The notes under the pieces were generated by a model, which was given only the letters and a program-made list of their open reading frames with translations, made no database searches and was not told the origin of the DNA. Positions 21,507-34,561 of a stretch of 64,000 bases of DNA are shown in pieces. How positions within the stretch are numbered: position 1 is the stretch's first letter; every line of letters starts with the position of its first letter. A program made the position numbers and the translations under genes. Source of the stretch: Neoechinorhynchus agilis (taxonomy: Eukaryota; Acanthocephala); assembly GCA_051530055.1 (NCBI GenBank), contig CM121341.1, positions 18,228,001 to 18,292,000 of the forward strand. The letters run 5' to 3'.

Positions 21507-21645
21507 TCAAATTTAATTTCGGCTTTAGCGAATAGATCGAATCGCTGCAATGTTTCGAATATTAAGCCCCGGACGAATCCACCAATCAAAATATACATTA
21601 TGTATTGTATCCATCTTAGGATTATAGAGACAATGCCCAATGCAA

Positions 21646-22540
21646 TTGTTTAAATGTAGCCATAGCTACGTTTAGCTGTCTGTAGTACATAATTAAAAGA
21701 ATATATATATTTGTTTTATTCTCAAAACAGAAATTCCAATACCGCACTGAAAGTTTGATCAAACGCTTCAACAACGGCGTAAACTCAGTTCTGATTGAAC
21801 TACAAAGCATAAAGCGACATTAAAATCATTACCGTAATTCATTTCTATTTGTTTTGGATTGAACACGAGTTGCAGTTATTTATTAGGCGATGTTTCAATT
21901 GTTTTCTGAAAAAAACAAAGAGCATTTTAAAGAAATTCTATTATGTGAATCGGAACCTTTAATCTCCTCTTCATATTACTCGCCTCAATTCAGAATTATT
22001 AAATTTTAATAACAAATCAGTTAGTTTTTCTTTTAACAAACAGGAAGCATATGATCTTCATGAAGTGCAAAAAAGCAATTAAACGAGGAACCATTGAAAG
22101 AATTTAATCAAATCGCATAAAACATGGCTGAAAAGGATTTAAGGAAAATAATAGTAAATACTCGCTCTTCTTTTTTCTTAGTTCTTTGAGCGAGGGATGT
22201 AAGGAGTGCTCTCTGGGGAGCGTTGAGATTGGCTTTTAACCTAAGCACTTCACTCTTCCCAATTAAAAATAAAGCAAACACAGGGACACGGAAGGACCCG
22301 TAACCAATTTACTTTATAGTATGTACGCCTGTAATAAATTAAAAAAAATAGGTGATTAAGGAAAAAATTTCCAGCGCCTTTCGATATAATGGTTCTATAT
22401 GAAGAGACAATGAGCACTGAAATAAAAAATCCAAGGAGCTGGAGCCACAAAATCCGATTTTGAAAGTTCTTAGCAGAAATGACATGTAGTCCAAGTCAGA
22501 AGTCATAACAGATTTACAATAGGATTTAATAAAACAAATA
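21646..22540. other. AT-rich intergenic
   Basis: No gene or clear repeat. The right end grades into the damaged Ty3/gypsy sequence without a visible 5' LTR. Confidence 0.35.
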
Positions 22541-24563
22541 GATAAAATATGGTAGGATGAAACGTGCCAAATTAGGCTTTACCTAGTTCAATATCGGGTA
22601 GAAATGATCAAGTATGTCAAGAACGACAAAATCAGATACCTTCACGATTTCCATGAATTGGGATTGTCTATATCCAAAGTCCTTTTAAGTTGGAAAATGG
22701 AGCGCGATGACTTACAAGAAGTAAAAAGATGCTAGCGGAAATCACTCAAAAAAGCAAGGAATAAATCGGTGATCTTCAAAGTTCTATAAGTAATCTAAAT
22801 GATCAAGCGGATGAAATGCAGGTAATACTAAATGATAAAGGATTCTCAAATTAATACTTTGAAAGCAAGGAAGGAGAAATACGAGAAGTCTAGAGGGGAT
22901 GTGTAATACAGCAATCATTCAGAACGATAAGCTACGTTGTGAGATGAAGCGCAAATCGTCGGTTGTCGAGGTAGCGGTGGTGTGCACAATGAACAGAGCA
23001 TTATGCGGACTGAACTGGATTTAGGAGTTAAGTATTATCCCAGAGCAATTAAGGACTATCGGGCATCGAGTGAATGAAGTAGTTGCGATCGATACAAACA
23101 TTATATCTATAGCAGATGACCAAAAATTGATGACAAGCAAAGAACCTCGTCAAGAGTTGATGACGGACATGAATACGATCATATCGTTAAAAGAAGATCA
23201 CAGTGCTAAATTAAAACCGTCGTTAGAATATCCGAAGCTTTTCGGAGAATTTTTTTAGGATAGCCAATGGATTTGAAGTGAAATTACTGGTCCAAAAGGA
23301 TGAGAGTATTAAGTCGTCTAGAAGCAGCGGGCTGACGCTAAAAATAGAAAAATGCAAATTTATGGGGGAAAGCACAAAAATATTGGGAATTTATCGGCGA
23401 GCCGCAACGACCCTCATAACACATATGTGCCGACTGTTTTGCAAATTCGGTTTGCCTAAGAAGGTGGTCATGGATAATAGTCCAAATTTTCGATCCGAAA
23501 CGTTTGCACAGTTCCTAGTAAACAGTGGGATAAAGCCCAGCCCAGTGGCCGTGCGGTATGCGCGTTCACAATGCGCTTGTTATGTCGAAGGTTCAACGCC
23601 ACCGGCCGCTGAGTTCCACGGGTGTGCAAGGCTGCTTGAAGGGGTGGGGTCAGGTTTTGAGATCGCCCATCGGCCCCAAAAAGAGGGTTGGCCCTGCTCC
23701 TTCGAGTACGGCTTAGCGCCTCCGTTGTGTGAAAGTGAACGATAAAGTCAAGCCGAAAAGAACATAAACCAAGTGTGTATCGAGACAAACTAGTAAGCTC
23801 CGTCCATAAATAAAATAAATAAATGCTACCCCATCCCACCCCCGCACTAATGGACAAGAGGAACGTTTTGTGCGAACAGTGAAGGAGAGGGTGTTTAGAT
23901 GTATTCCGCGATTCCAGTATGAAAAACAACTACAGAGTTTCTTGTTAAGTTATAGGAACTGTCCGAATACGACATGGTGATTGAAAAGAAGGAGAACTGC
24001 AAGGAAAGACATGACGAATGTTCGAAATGGAGGGGAGTTCAAGAACAATGATCAGGTATGGTTTAAGACGCAGCACGACAGACGACGTGAATCAAGTATG
24101 GTGGAGAAACGAACTGGCCCGATCTCTTATGAAGTCAAGACCGAAGGAAGCTTAGAACGAAAGCATGCTGATAATATGAGACCAGCAGCAGCCACATCAG
24201 AGGCAGTGGGATCGTCGGGCATAGAACATACGAACAATCAGTCAACCAGTGAAACGGAAGGGAGACCTAGTACAACAAACCCACTTAGTAGAGCACGAGG
24301 ATAGTACGCCCACCTGAATGGCTAGAGGATTATAACACGACCTGTTCAGGTAAGGAAGGAGAAATGTTATTGAGTGATCGATCGTGACGCTCAAGGCACG
24401 ATCGATCGATAACGGGCGAACAGTTGTGTGTCGTTTTAGATCTACAATTCTTCCGTGTCTACTCTCATAGTTTACGCTCGCTGCTTTACATGAGGTGTGC
24501 GGGAACGCGAGCCAATAAAGCTACGTCTGTTATAGAGAGTTGATGGTTAGTCAAGTTATAACA
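22541..24563 (+). mobile_element. Ty3/gypsy LTR retrotransposon remnant
   Basis: Fragments follow Ty3/gypsy pol order on the plus strand. A reverse-transcriptase piece reads GLTLKIEKCKFMGESTKILG (about 23330-23390). An integrase piece follows with CRLFCKFGLPKKVVMDN and the NSPNF...F block (about 23430-23520). A post-integrase segment has NNDQVWFKTQHDR (about 24040-24090). Between them lies an unrelated GC-rich stretch (about 23530-23880). Stops and frameshifts are frequent. It ends in a polypurine tract and an LTR; no 5' LTR is in view. Confidence 0.8.
24351..24563 (+). repeat. Polypurine tract and 3' LTR of the Ty3/gypsy element
   Basis: AAGGAAGGAGAAA (24352-24364) is a polypurine tract directly abutting a 199-bp LTR at 24365-24563. 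The LTR begins TGTTAT and ends ATAACA, the expected short terminal inverted repeat, and contains an AATAAA signal (CCAATAAAGCTACG). Confidence 0.7.
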
Positions 24564-24856
24564 ATAGTGGAAAAAAGAAAAGTGATTTGCTGATATTTCG
24601 TTCTGTCTTAAACGAGATTGCCAGTGCTTTTAAAAGAAAACGTAGCAAGCTGACTTCGATCGATGTTCAACGAATACCCAGAGTATTGATGATGAATCTG
24701 AATATCATATTAAAAGGCGCAAAGCATGAAATTACGAGGGTTGTTTCAATTTTTTTTGGTTTCGGCCACATGCCGCCGCCGGAGACGGATGCAATTTTTT
24801 CTATTGTTCTTTAATCCTTTCACAGCTACTACAATTTTTTAACACTCTGAATGCAG

Positions 24857-25165
24857 ATGGAGATGAGAAAAAAGTTTAATAGAAAGCAACTGCGTGCTTG
24901 CATGTCCTATGAATTCGCTGGTGGTCTCGGTGCAAACGAGTGTTTGTCACGATTGAAAAAATATCTCGGTGATGAAGCTCCAGATCGCGCAACTGTATTC
25001 CGGCGGAAAAATTCAACAATTTAGAATCCGAGGTCAGCGAGGCTCAACGTAAAGCTCGTCCCAGAACTTCAACTGGAGAGCAAGATGTGCCTGTGTTAAG
25101 ACCCTAATTGAGGATGATCCTAGCCAAACAATCAGAAGAATTGCTCACTCACTCAAGATATATCC
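24857..25165 (+). pseudogene. Mariner transposase N-terminus, truncated
   Basis: From ATGGAGATG the frame reads the first helix-turn-helix of a mariner/Tc1-type transposase: GANECLSRLKKYLGDEAPDRATVFRR. After a frameshift come RPRTSTGEQD and DDPSQTIRRIAHSLKI, the family linker and second HTH. The DDD catalytic part is missing because a jockey-like element is inserted at about 25165. ACTCAAGAT-type sequence on both sides of the insert suggests a target duplication. Confidence 0.7.
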
Positions 25166-26520
25166 TTAAGCCGTTTGAACGAAGGAAGCCCGTGTCGTCC
25201 CCCTACCCAAAAACAATAAACGGATTTCCCCCACATCCTTTCGTCCCATCTCTATCCTCTGACCTTTCTCTAAAATCTTAGAAAAATGTTTTAAAACCCG
25301 CCTACTTCCCTTCTTCCTCAAAAATTTCTTTCCTTCCCAATTCGCTTTCCGTCCCAATTACTCTTGTTCTGATGCCCTCCTCTGCATCTACGATACGCTT
25401 GTGCGCAGCTTAGATTCCAATCCAGAATCAACCGTCCGTCTCGTGCAACTGGATATTTCCAGGGCGTTTGAGTCGGTTTATCACTCCCTTCTCCTCCAAT
25501 AGTGTGCTTCCTTTGGCCTCCCTACCTGGCAACTCGCTTGGATTTCCTCTTTCCTCCCCAACCGCAAACAATATATTCAATGTGGAACTTCTTGCTCCTC
25601 TTCTCTACCCAAATTTAAAGGGTCCCCAAAGGCGCCGTACTTTCCCCTCTCCTCTTTGGCATTTTTCTAAATGACCTTCATCCCCTCACTCCCCCACCAA
25701 ATATTTTCTCTATGCTGATGACCTCACAGTCATTACCATCGCATCTCCGTTTCTCTTTCCACTACCATGGACGAGCTCAACCATCTCATTTCCTCGCTCT
25801 CCACCCTAAACCTCTTCCTAGATTTATCCAAATCTTTTGAGCTTGTCCCCCACATTTCCAAACGCAACCTTATCCCCGCGCCTCTTCCTCTTCCCATCCA
25901 ACGCTCCTCCTCTCTCCGAATACTGGGCCTGATTTTACATGGGAACCTTAGATGGGATGCCCACATTTCATTTACACTCTCTAAAACAAACTCGCGTCTT
26001 TACATCCTCAAACTCCTCCGGCGTATCCTCTAAACACCTTGCCCACTTTTATCTCTCTGCCATCCTTCCTATCCTTACATGCGCCTTCCCCACTTTCCTC
26101 GCGCTTTCCACCAATGCTCTCCATTCCCTCAAAACCTTCCACAAGAGAGCAGCGAGAATATGCGAGACTTCACTCCCTTCCCTCGACGCCCACCTCCACT
26201 CAATTTTCTCCCCTCCGTCTTCTTCAACCCCTTTCACAATTTTCTTCCCTCACCTCTAAATACGCGTCCCTAGTAAACACCTGGAACCCCAACCTTTTTC
26301 ATCCCCCCCCGCTCGTACCACCCTCTACCAAAAATCTTTCTTCCCTCAAGCCCAATCTTTCCTTAACAACCGGAGAACAAGGAAAGACTCCTAATCTGTC
26401 ATTCTATTGTAAAACTCCAAAGGCAAATCCCACCTCCCTGCCTCAACATCCGACATCCAGACAACTTCAGCAAAGATAGATGCTGGCAAGTGTATTGATC
26501 GTTTTTCTTAATCAATAAAA
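25166..26520 (+). mobile_element. Jockey-like non-LTR retrotransposon, RT region, copy A
   Basis: 5'-truncated reverse transcriptase with stops and frameshifts, pyrimidine-rich on the coding strand. Visible motifs in order are FRPISI (25240), a VQLDISRAFESV block with the first catalytic Asp (25440), FLPNRKQYIQCG (25560), a YADDLTVIT-like catalytic block split by frameshift (25715), then thumb and C-terminal segments with LRILGLI (25910) and LPILTCAFPTF (26070). The 3' end (AGATAGATGCTGGCAAGTGT, then AATAAA) is shared with the minus-strand copy at 38.86 kb. It is inserted in the mariner. Confidence 0.85.
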
Positions 26521-28038
26521 CGTATTTATATACTCAAGATCTTTGCTTCGCAAGAAATATGTATGGTAGATCCCAAAAATCTTGACAAGTTAGCAAAAAG
26601 CGATCAGGGCGCATAAGAGAGCTGTCATCGATTTACGAAAATTTTAGCGGACGAAAATGTGTTCACTGATAATGAAAAACTTACATTTCTTGAACATTTA
26701 AACGTCACCTACAAGGGTAAGGGATTAACGGAAAATGTGTTGAACAGCACTGAAGTGTTGCCATTTGATTAGGTTACATGAATATTTTTTGAACAATCCA
26801 CCAACCCATCTTCGAGTTAATTTAAAATAGTAGCAAAACTTATGAAACAATCCCTCGTGCATGTAAAGTTTTACCTTTTAAGGCATACCACAGCCTACTA
26901 GATATAAGCAGCAAGTTTTTGTGAGAAAAATGATAACCAAAAATCATTGAGAGAAAATCCTCCGGGATAGACAGGCAAAACGCATTTTATTGTACAGAAT
27001 TGTACAAGGTAGATGAACCATAAACAATTTAGCTTTGTCGATGACGTCCAAAAGTCTTGGGATAAAAAATAAGTTATTCAGTATATGATTGGCATTTATT
27101 TTTGTTATGAATTGTTGTGATGAAAATCCCGAATAAAATGAGTAAACAAACGGTCCTGGCTTCGAGCTGGTGAGGTCAACGACTACTCGGTCTTTTGCCA
27201 TTGTGTGCTTCGTGCAAAGCTCGGGATGTTTTCGGTGTCTTGAGTTTGGCGCAGATGAATTGGCAGTTCAACATGTTGATCGTGGCTCGTTTTGATGGAC
27301 GACGGATTTTTGTCGCGAAATATTTCAATCTAATAAAATACGTTTTATTCGGGGTTAATATCAGCAAAATTTATAACCAACAATAATTGCTAAAAATATT
27401 GAAAATAACTTACTTTTTATCTCAAGAATTAACAAAATTTAGAAAAGGATAAATTCAGTGTGCGCGATGGTTTATTAGATAGTTTTTCCCGTTTAATAAA
27501 AAATTACCGCTCAATGAGATAAGTGAAAAATTTACATTCTCGAACATAAAATAGCATTAACGGTATTCTTAATAGAAAAATACGAATTTTCGTACACTAA
27601 TATTTTTATATTTCAGAACCCACTGATCAATAGTTGTTCGCAATCTATTTTAAATGTTATGACAATGTATTTTGTCCATATAATCTCGTAGGAGGTGATC
27701 TTGCATTTCATGAAGTCTCTTGTTGATGCGAAACATGATGTCCACTCAAGATAATTTGAAATAAAGTTAATGTATGTGAGACCCGTTGAACAATGTAACA
27801 CAAATCATGAGTGAAAAAGTGTTTTTCAGACTGTTGCAAAATTTATTGCATGCCTAACAGGCAAAATCCAATCTCAATGCTCGCTTACTTTGATATACAC
27901 GACTCTTTAAATCCCTTTTCTGGCTACTGCCAAAATCATGGATATATCTTGCTCGTTGGAAAAGGAAGTAGGTGTGTAATCGTAAGGACAATATTTTACT
28001 ATCTATAGTTCTAGTTATTCCCGAGTTCTCCACCACGG
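26521..28038. other. Intergenic; MITE-like motif at 27.1-27.36 kb
   Basis: No gene recognised. 27300-27360 contains CGCGAAATATTTCAATCTAATAAAATA followed by TTTTATTCGGG. The inverse, CCCGAATAAAATG, lies at about 27128, so a small TIR element of about 230 bp is likely, related to the copy at 3.9 kb. Confidence 0.4.
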
Positions 28039-31000
28039 TCACATCACAACTTTGTGGGAAAGGAATGCATTTAACCTCGAGATAGCCTGCCCACTTTTAA
28101 ATCCACCGCCCCTCACTTCAGATACATGAGAGCTCGACATACACGAATAGTCTTCGAGACTGTCATCGTCAAAAACCACCGCAAAAATATCGATACCTTC
28201 CATTGCAATGAACCAATACGCGCGTCCTGAATTCATGTAGTTTTCAAAGACTGGATGGAAACACTTGTGATTGACTGATCTCGTCGCAAGGCAATTAAGT
28301 CGTTTTAGACAATTCAGAAGATCGCTGGTTTCAATTAAAGACAAAAACGGGCCGGTTAGTTGAAGATGAATAACCTCTGTAGTTACTCCCGGATGACATT
28401 GGATGAATAGCATTATGGCTTCCAAAAACATCCTAACAACAGGCATACAAATTTGTCCGTCTAACTGCAACCATGGTTTGGCAATGTAATACTGATTATA
28501 AATCACGGGGCAAGAAAGTTCTTTTCTAGATATATCGATCATATTGCCTGCTGGGTTAGAAATCGATCCTTCAAAGACAGGATTGCACCAATCCAGAATA
28601 TTTCGAAAAGATACAAAGACCGGCATATCGATTCCAACTTCATATACAAGCTCGTCCAGTCGAAGATCTTTTAGCAGCCTTGAATCAGTGGGCAACCCAG
28701 TTGAGCCAGCTCGATCAATCGAATCATAAAGAAATCTGTGTTCGTCGTCAAGATTCAATACCTTTTCCTCCTTCCAATTTTCATCATTTCGTCTCACAAT
28801 ACAACTCAAAGAACGACTGATCATCAAGTGGGAAATATTCCGCAGTTCTGAATGATTCTTAATTTGAAACTTAGGAAGTATGAATTCTTGTCCACGAGTT
28901 CGGTATTCTCTAGGGAACTCGCCATCTTCATCATCAGGAATAGAGGGATACGTTTTTTCTCGCCGACGTAAATAGTCCAAAGTTCTGTTCGCATCAGTTG
29001 GCTCGGAAATAAACTCACTGTGACTATTTCTCATGTGCTTCTTTAAACTTAAACTATTCAAAAACGTTTGCTTGCAAATTACGCAGTTAAATTGGCGGTA
29101 TTCTGCGTCTGTGTTTAAATTTCCCATAAATCGAAATTTTGACTGAACAACAAAATCAACAAATGTGGAACAATCGATCTTATCTGTGAGCAGAGCATCC
29201 ACCATCTTCGATAATTCTTCATTTAATGACTTATCTTCTGACCTAATGGAACGATTAGCCGATTGAAGCGAAACAAATTCTGGAGTTGACGAAATCTTCA
29301 GTAAAATACTTTCTAATTCTAATCTTACGTCCCAATTGAGCTTTTCACTTTCGCTCATTTTGCTTTCATCTGTTTCAAATGGCGTTTCAATCACAAAGTT
29401 ATTCTTAGCTACAAGCAAACGGAGGTACTCATCACCAAAATCGATATGGCGAAAGCATTCGAATTTTCCACGAAGAGTTTTTAAGATTATCTCGTTCTTT
29501 CGGAAAGGTTTATATCTCACTGGACGATACTTGACTAATCGTCCATCATGCTCAGTGATCGCGTAGGAAATAATCGACCTTGAGTGATCGTTATCTCCCG
29601 CGAACTCTTCTCGTTCGGCGTCCCGTGTGTTAGACAAAAGTCTTTGGAGAAAAATATCAACGCTGTGGGTTGTAAGTTTTTCTTTTCTTTGCAACCATTC
29701 TGTGGCCGCTGAGAAATTTCTCAAAACTTTTGGCCTTCCACGTTTGACGTTATTCCTATTCGCCTTCGACAAGAGAGCCGATATTTTATCGCAAACAACA
29801 GCAACCGACTTTCGAGGGCGTCCTCGTGAACGTCCTGTTCTTTGTGAATTGGGAACAAAATCTTCATCATGAACGCGATATCTCTTTCGATTGTTGTCAT
29901 CTCCGCTGTCATCGCTTTCGTCCATCCCTACAAATGATTTCAATTGTCGTTTCCGCCCAGATACTCTCCTTCTAGGTACATTATCATCATCTGAAGCGGC
30001 ATCACAATCGCCATCCACTTGACCCACAATGTCTTCTTCTACACTTTTTATTTCTAATCCCAACGCAAGGGCTCGCGTGATTTGCACTGCGGCCTTAGCG
30101 TTCATTTCACCAAAAACGACCTTTCGCTCCATCATTCCAAGCTTGTGACGTACTGAATTAGCACTTAATCTCCTTGAACAAAAATGAAGGTCGAATCTGC
30201 ATGATAGCTTGTAAAATTTTCCTGCGATATTAACAGAGTTACCGTATTCAGCTTGTTCTTGCCTTTTAGCACCAGACACAAATCGTAAATCGTGAGACAA
30301 CTTTGTCACAACTTCTGGCAATATTTTGTTTATATCGAATCTTGGTAATGCATGATTGGCCGCCAATGCGAGATTTTTCGGTCTCATTCGAGGTGGAATA
30401 CAAAGAAGACTTTTAACTGTCGTTTCCACTACGTAAAAATGAATGTGCCGAGAATCCATGGGTATACCGGGGCGAACGAACTCGCGTTTTGGTCTTTTCC
30501 GATGGAAATAAAACGTTTTTTCAAGATATTCCTTTGTCATTCCTAGGACATCTAAAGCCGAAACCTGATTGCTCGATAACGGCTTTTTAGATTTAATGTA
30601 TGCTTGAAGATCATCTCTAAAGTTCTCACAAAAATCCTTGCAAACCTGAGCAGTAGCACACGGTGAGAACTTGGAGCAGTTTTGAATGCGATCCTGGTAG
30701 CGCCGAAAGGATTCGCGACTTTGCATTTGAACGTGAAGACGATCTCCATCTTTTTTTACGTGCTCCATTTGAAGGCGCATTCGAATCTGAGCGTGTCGGC
30801 GATAGAGCAGTTTATGTTGTCCAAGGCTGAGCTAAAAGATGCCACCATAAGTTCAGTCTAGATTCGCAAATAGTCTGCTCTCCGTTTGGATTGCATAACA
30901 GCGGGGAAATGGATTCCAGCAACGATTTGACAGTTATCGAATCAAAAAATGTTTCGGATGCATATCGTTCAACTTTAAATCCAAGAAAAGTCATCATCGC

Positions 31001-34000
31001 ATGAATACAATGAAGTACCCGTAGTTCCTCTTCCGAAAAAGCATCCATCCTGGCCCTCCGTTTCACCGGTAATTTTAAAGTTCGAGTAACGCCAGTGTTA
31101 GTATCAGTGAAAATAAAGAGACCCTTTTTCCGCATAACACAACTTAGTGCAACATGTTTCCGTCTCATCAGCATTCTTAAACGCCGTTTATTGGCTGCCC
31201 GCCGCTTTCGGTTGCGTTCAATAACAGCCGATAATCCATAGTCGGACTTTATTTGCGGTTCCGTGTACACCTCAGAAAATAATGGTTCAAAGGCGTTTTG
31301 AACTGCGAACTCCAATCGGAAATATTGAACTGTCGATGAAGACGAGTGCGGACGGTATGTTCGGATCACCGACGATGATAGCGGTGCAATAACGGAACCA
31401 TGTTGAGTCCGAAACCATTTGGAGGCGAGCTGAGTTTGATGACTTACACCCCAGTTTAAGCGATGAAATATAAATAAGTCCCTGTGAAGCCCAAGAGGAC
31501 CTTTGCGATCACCGAATGTTTCGCATGGCTCCTTAATGCATTCAGGATCAACTGCCTCGTAAGCCTCAGCTAGGATGCACTCCGAAGACTTCTGCTTTTG
31601 TTTCGCTTTACCTTGACGCTTAATACCACTGGAGAGAAACCTTTGATCATTTAGTGCCAGTTCAGCAATATGGCTCCAAATCAGTCGAACATCCTTTAGA
31701 CTCGACAATTCGTAATCCATTTGCTGCGCAGGCTTCTTTATGGTGTTCATGTACCTCAATCTTCTAAAAACATAGACGATTGAATGTTGTTTATAGCTAA
31801 CGTTTACTTTTACGAATCTTAAAAAGTTCATTGCAGACAGTAGCTTCAAAGTTTGCTCAATTTGAAACATGTACCTACGGTTTCTAGTCAAGTATCTCTT
31901 CATCTTTCGGGGCAAATCATTCATTAGTATATGGGATCTGTTGGGGTCCTTTAAAATGTCTACAGCCACTAAAAATGAACTGCGAAGAACCCGTGGTTCA
32001 AAATTAGAAGTTATAAGAGTTCTTGATTAAATCCACTGACTCTTACGAGCGACGTAAATATCGAAACCGGCATGCACATAGTCAGATCTCCAATCGAAAT
32101 CTGATTTCTTGATCGAATATAAGGTCTCTTAATATGCTTCGCCCAGTCTTCATCAGAATCACCAAAGCAGTGAATCAAATAGAATAAAAGTTGATGAAGG
32201 ATCATGCACCGTTGATACTTAGCCGAATAGCCGTACATTGATGAGCATCTGGATTGCTTTTGTATGTCATTTTCAAAATCACTGTCCTCGTCGTTTCTAT
32301 TTACTTCTCCACTGTCATCCGTATCAGAAAATGTTTGCGACAGTGGTGGGATAAAATTTCTGACAAAATTCTCAAATACATCATCTTCCTCAGATTGAAC
32401 ACTTTCATCGCATAATATCGTATGTAAATGTTGTTGCGAATTCTTAATTCGATCAACAGTAGTCGTCCACACTTCACCTTCGTGTTCAAGTTCTGCGATC
32501 AAACGAGCGATCGTCTTGCGATCGACCATCGTCGGAACACCGAGCTTCTTCTCAGCTCCACATATAAAGGTATTCATTTTATGGAGCAGAACACATTTCT
32601 CCTTCTTCACGTATTCCTTTATCATATTCTTACGACGCATCGCACGTTCAGTTGCATTCTCGCAAACAGGATCCGAATTCTTCTTTATACTATTTCTTGA
32701 ACTATCAAAGCAACTCTTTAGCACATAGCAGATATTATCTTCATTAGCTTCATCTAAGTTAACACGACGGGCTTCCTTCGGAACAATAACACTTTTTATT
32801 TCCTTCCACTTACTCAACGAAAAACAAATTCTGCGTAGCTTGTAGAAATCCAATCGCAACTTTGAAGAGATCTGACTAGGTGTCAATCCTGACGTGCCCG
32901 CTTCTTCGAGAATTGAATACAAAACAGTGGAAATAGGAAATCCAAGTTTGTAAACGGGAACACACTCGGTCATAGCTTGGCATCGGTCGATTTCAGTATG
33001 GAGCTCAAGTGAGTCCTTGGCGTTTTGTATTCAAATGGCCATTCAGTTACAAAACGCGAAAATAAATGAAAATATCAAGAACTCACGCATTTTAAATTTA
33101 CAAGCAATGATTGAGAAGGCGAGGTTTCCTCGCGAAATATTTCAGAAGAGTCATAAATCAAAATGGATGATCAAAAATTACCAAGAATCATAAATACTGC
33201 GTTCTTCAAAATATAGTCAGTTAAAAGTGGCGGAAAACCCCACAGAAGTCCAGGAAAAAGTATCGCGAATGACCATTGCTTAAATGGCTTCGCTTCTGCT
33301 CGCGAAACTCCATATCTCTTTCAAATGCGATAAGCCCAGAACTTAAGAGTTTAATCATATAACACCGTTTGATCGACTGGTGCACTGTTCTTGATACAAC
33401 GACTCGTTGAATGTCTCCTCGGCTAACGCACTTCGAAAGCAATCGCCTCAATACCCGTTTACTGATTCCTAATAATGTCTTGCATGCTGCTAACGATAAT
33501 TCCTTTTCTTGTAATTGTTCCAAAGAAGCTAAAATGGTGCCGATGAGATCAGCTTCGAGAGTTACACCACGAGCTTGTCTGAAATCGATAGGACGAAATC
33601 CATCTTCTGGAACCCGGATATAATCTTCATACCTAGGTCTGTATCTTGAATGTACAACAATTCTCGATTGGCACCGGTGCTTGAACACACAATCTTGTTT
33701 ATTCACAATATGGCTGGTCTCCAATTGCTCCAGAACGTAAAATAAAGATTTGCTATCAAGGTTTGTTACCGCTCGAAGAGACTCAAGCCCGACTCCTTCT
33801 TCTCTGCCAGCAACCAAGACACCAGCTTCTCTTGACCGGCTTATATATTCAAGAACTCCATAAGCCTGGTCTTTAATGGAACAAGACCCCGAAATCCACC
33901 GAGATGTAAGACAATCCTCACGAGCCTTTTGATCGCTCATGCAAACCGTCACCACAGATCGATCAGTCACTGCCAGAAATTCTTCGAATCCTTCAAGATA

Positions 34001-34390
34001 TCTTCGGTTGTCGTAGGAAGGACAATATCCACGCGTATCTCCATCAGAGACAAATACATTGTCAGTAATTTCATAGTTAGCGAAGAACTTTATAGAACTC
34101 ATCGAGTGTAGAAGACGTAGAAAGTAGATGCGATCTTCTTCACACTCAGAGTAATTGAATCCAGCGTTTTTTGCGTAAAGAAACAATTGCTGCAAAGACG
34201 ATCCTTGAAGACCATCGAACGCAATGTCCATTAGGAAACCGTCCGTATCAGGGTGGGAAAGACGAATTGACATTGCAAATCTAAAAATGTTTTCGGGCCA
34301 ATCACAGAATTTTTCGCAGTTGGGTCCAATATTAAAGTTCCATGTTCTGGCAATCAATTTCGGTGGAAAATTCCATTTGGTCATTAACAT
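28039..34390 (-). CDS. GTF3C1: TFIIIC largest subunit (GTF3C1-like)
   Basis: The B-box-binding subunit of TFIIIC, which recruits Pol III to tRNA genes. Four long minus-strand blocks follow the family order. 34390-33221 is the N-terminus and B-block winged helix (AYGVLEYISRSREAGVLVAGR); M40 at 34273 is a likely start. 32973-32011 is a winged-helix and acidic region. 31969-30812 is the extended winged helix (DILKDPNRSHILMNDLP). 30780-28039, continued upstream in frame to about 30833, is the C-terminal region. The last block adds two AT-hook-like motifs (RGRPRKS, KRGRPKV), a C2H2 finger (CVICKQTF...HMRNSH) and the terminal winged helix (KPWLQLDGQICMPVVRMFLEAI). The total is about 1,900 aa, as in animals. 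Exact splice sites between blocks were not all fixed. A MITE arm sits in the intron at 33.1 kb. Confidence 0.8.
33105..33150. repeat. MITE arm fragment in GTF3C1-like intron
   Basis: GGCGAGGTTTCCTCGCGAAATATTTCAGA is close to the hairpin arm at 15.94 kb (GAAATATTTCGCGAGGTAACCTCGCC in inverse). Its end supplies a TTTCAG-like string but on the opposite strand to the gene, so it probably does not affect splicing. Confidence 0.5.
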
Positions 34391-34561
34391 TGTATGGAAA
34401 AATTATGAAATACTTTGGGGAGTAAAAAGATACTTTATTTTTTGGACTATAAACAAGTGAAATTAAAAAAAGACGAATACTATTTTTTAATCATAACATA
34501 ATAAAGTACAAAACCTTCAATCACCACCGTCCGCAAAATAAGAGCTTCTCTCCTTCCTCCG

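Larger units (their letters stand above)
18573..21645. repeat. Large inverted duplication
   Basis: The left arm (18573 to about 19735) is repeated inverted at about 20195-21645. The gene and about 130 bp of 3' flank look almost identical between arms. The 5' flanks (19600-19735 versus 20195-20325) are clearly more diverged. The right arm carries about 320 extra bases (about 20325-20645) absent from the left. The central spacer of about 460 bp is unique. The layout gives two head-to-head genes. Confidence 0.85.

Noticed and set aside
23530-23880. Separate gene in the GC-rich patch of the Ty3/gypsy remnant
   Set aside because: Overlapping frames on both strands with no domain; more likely an insertion or scrambled retroelement DNA.
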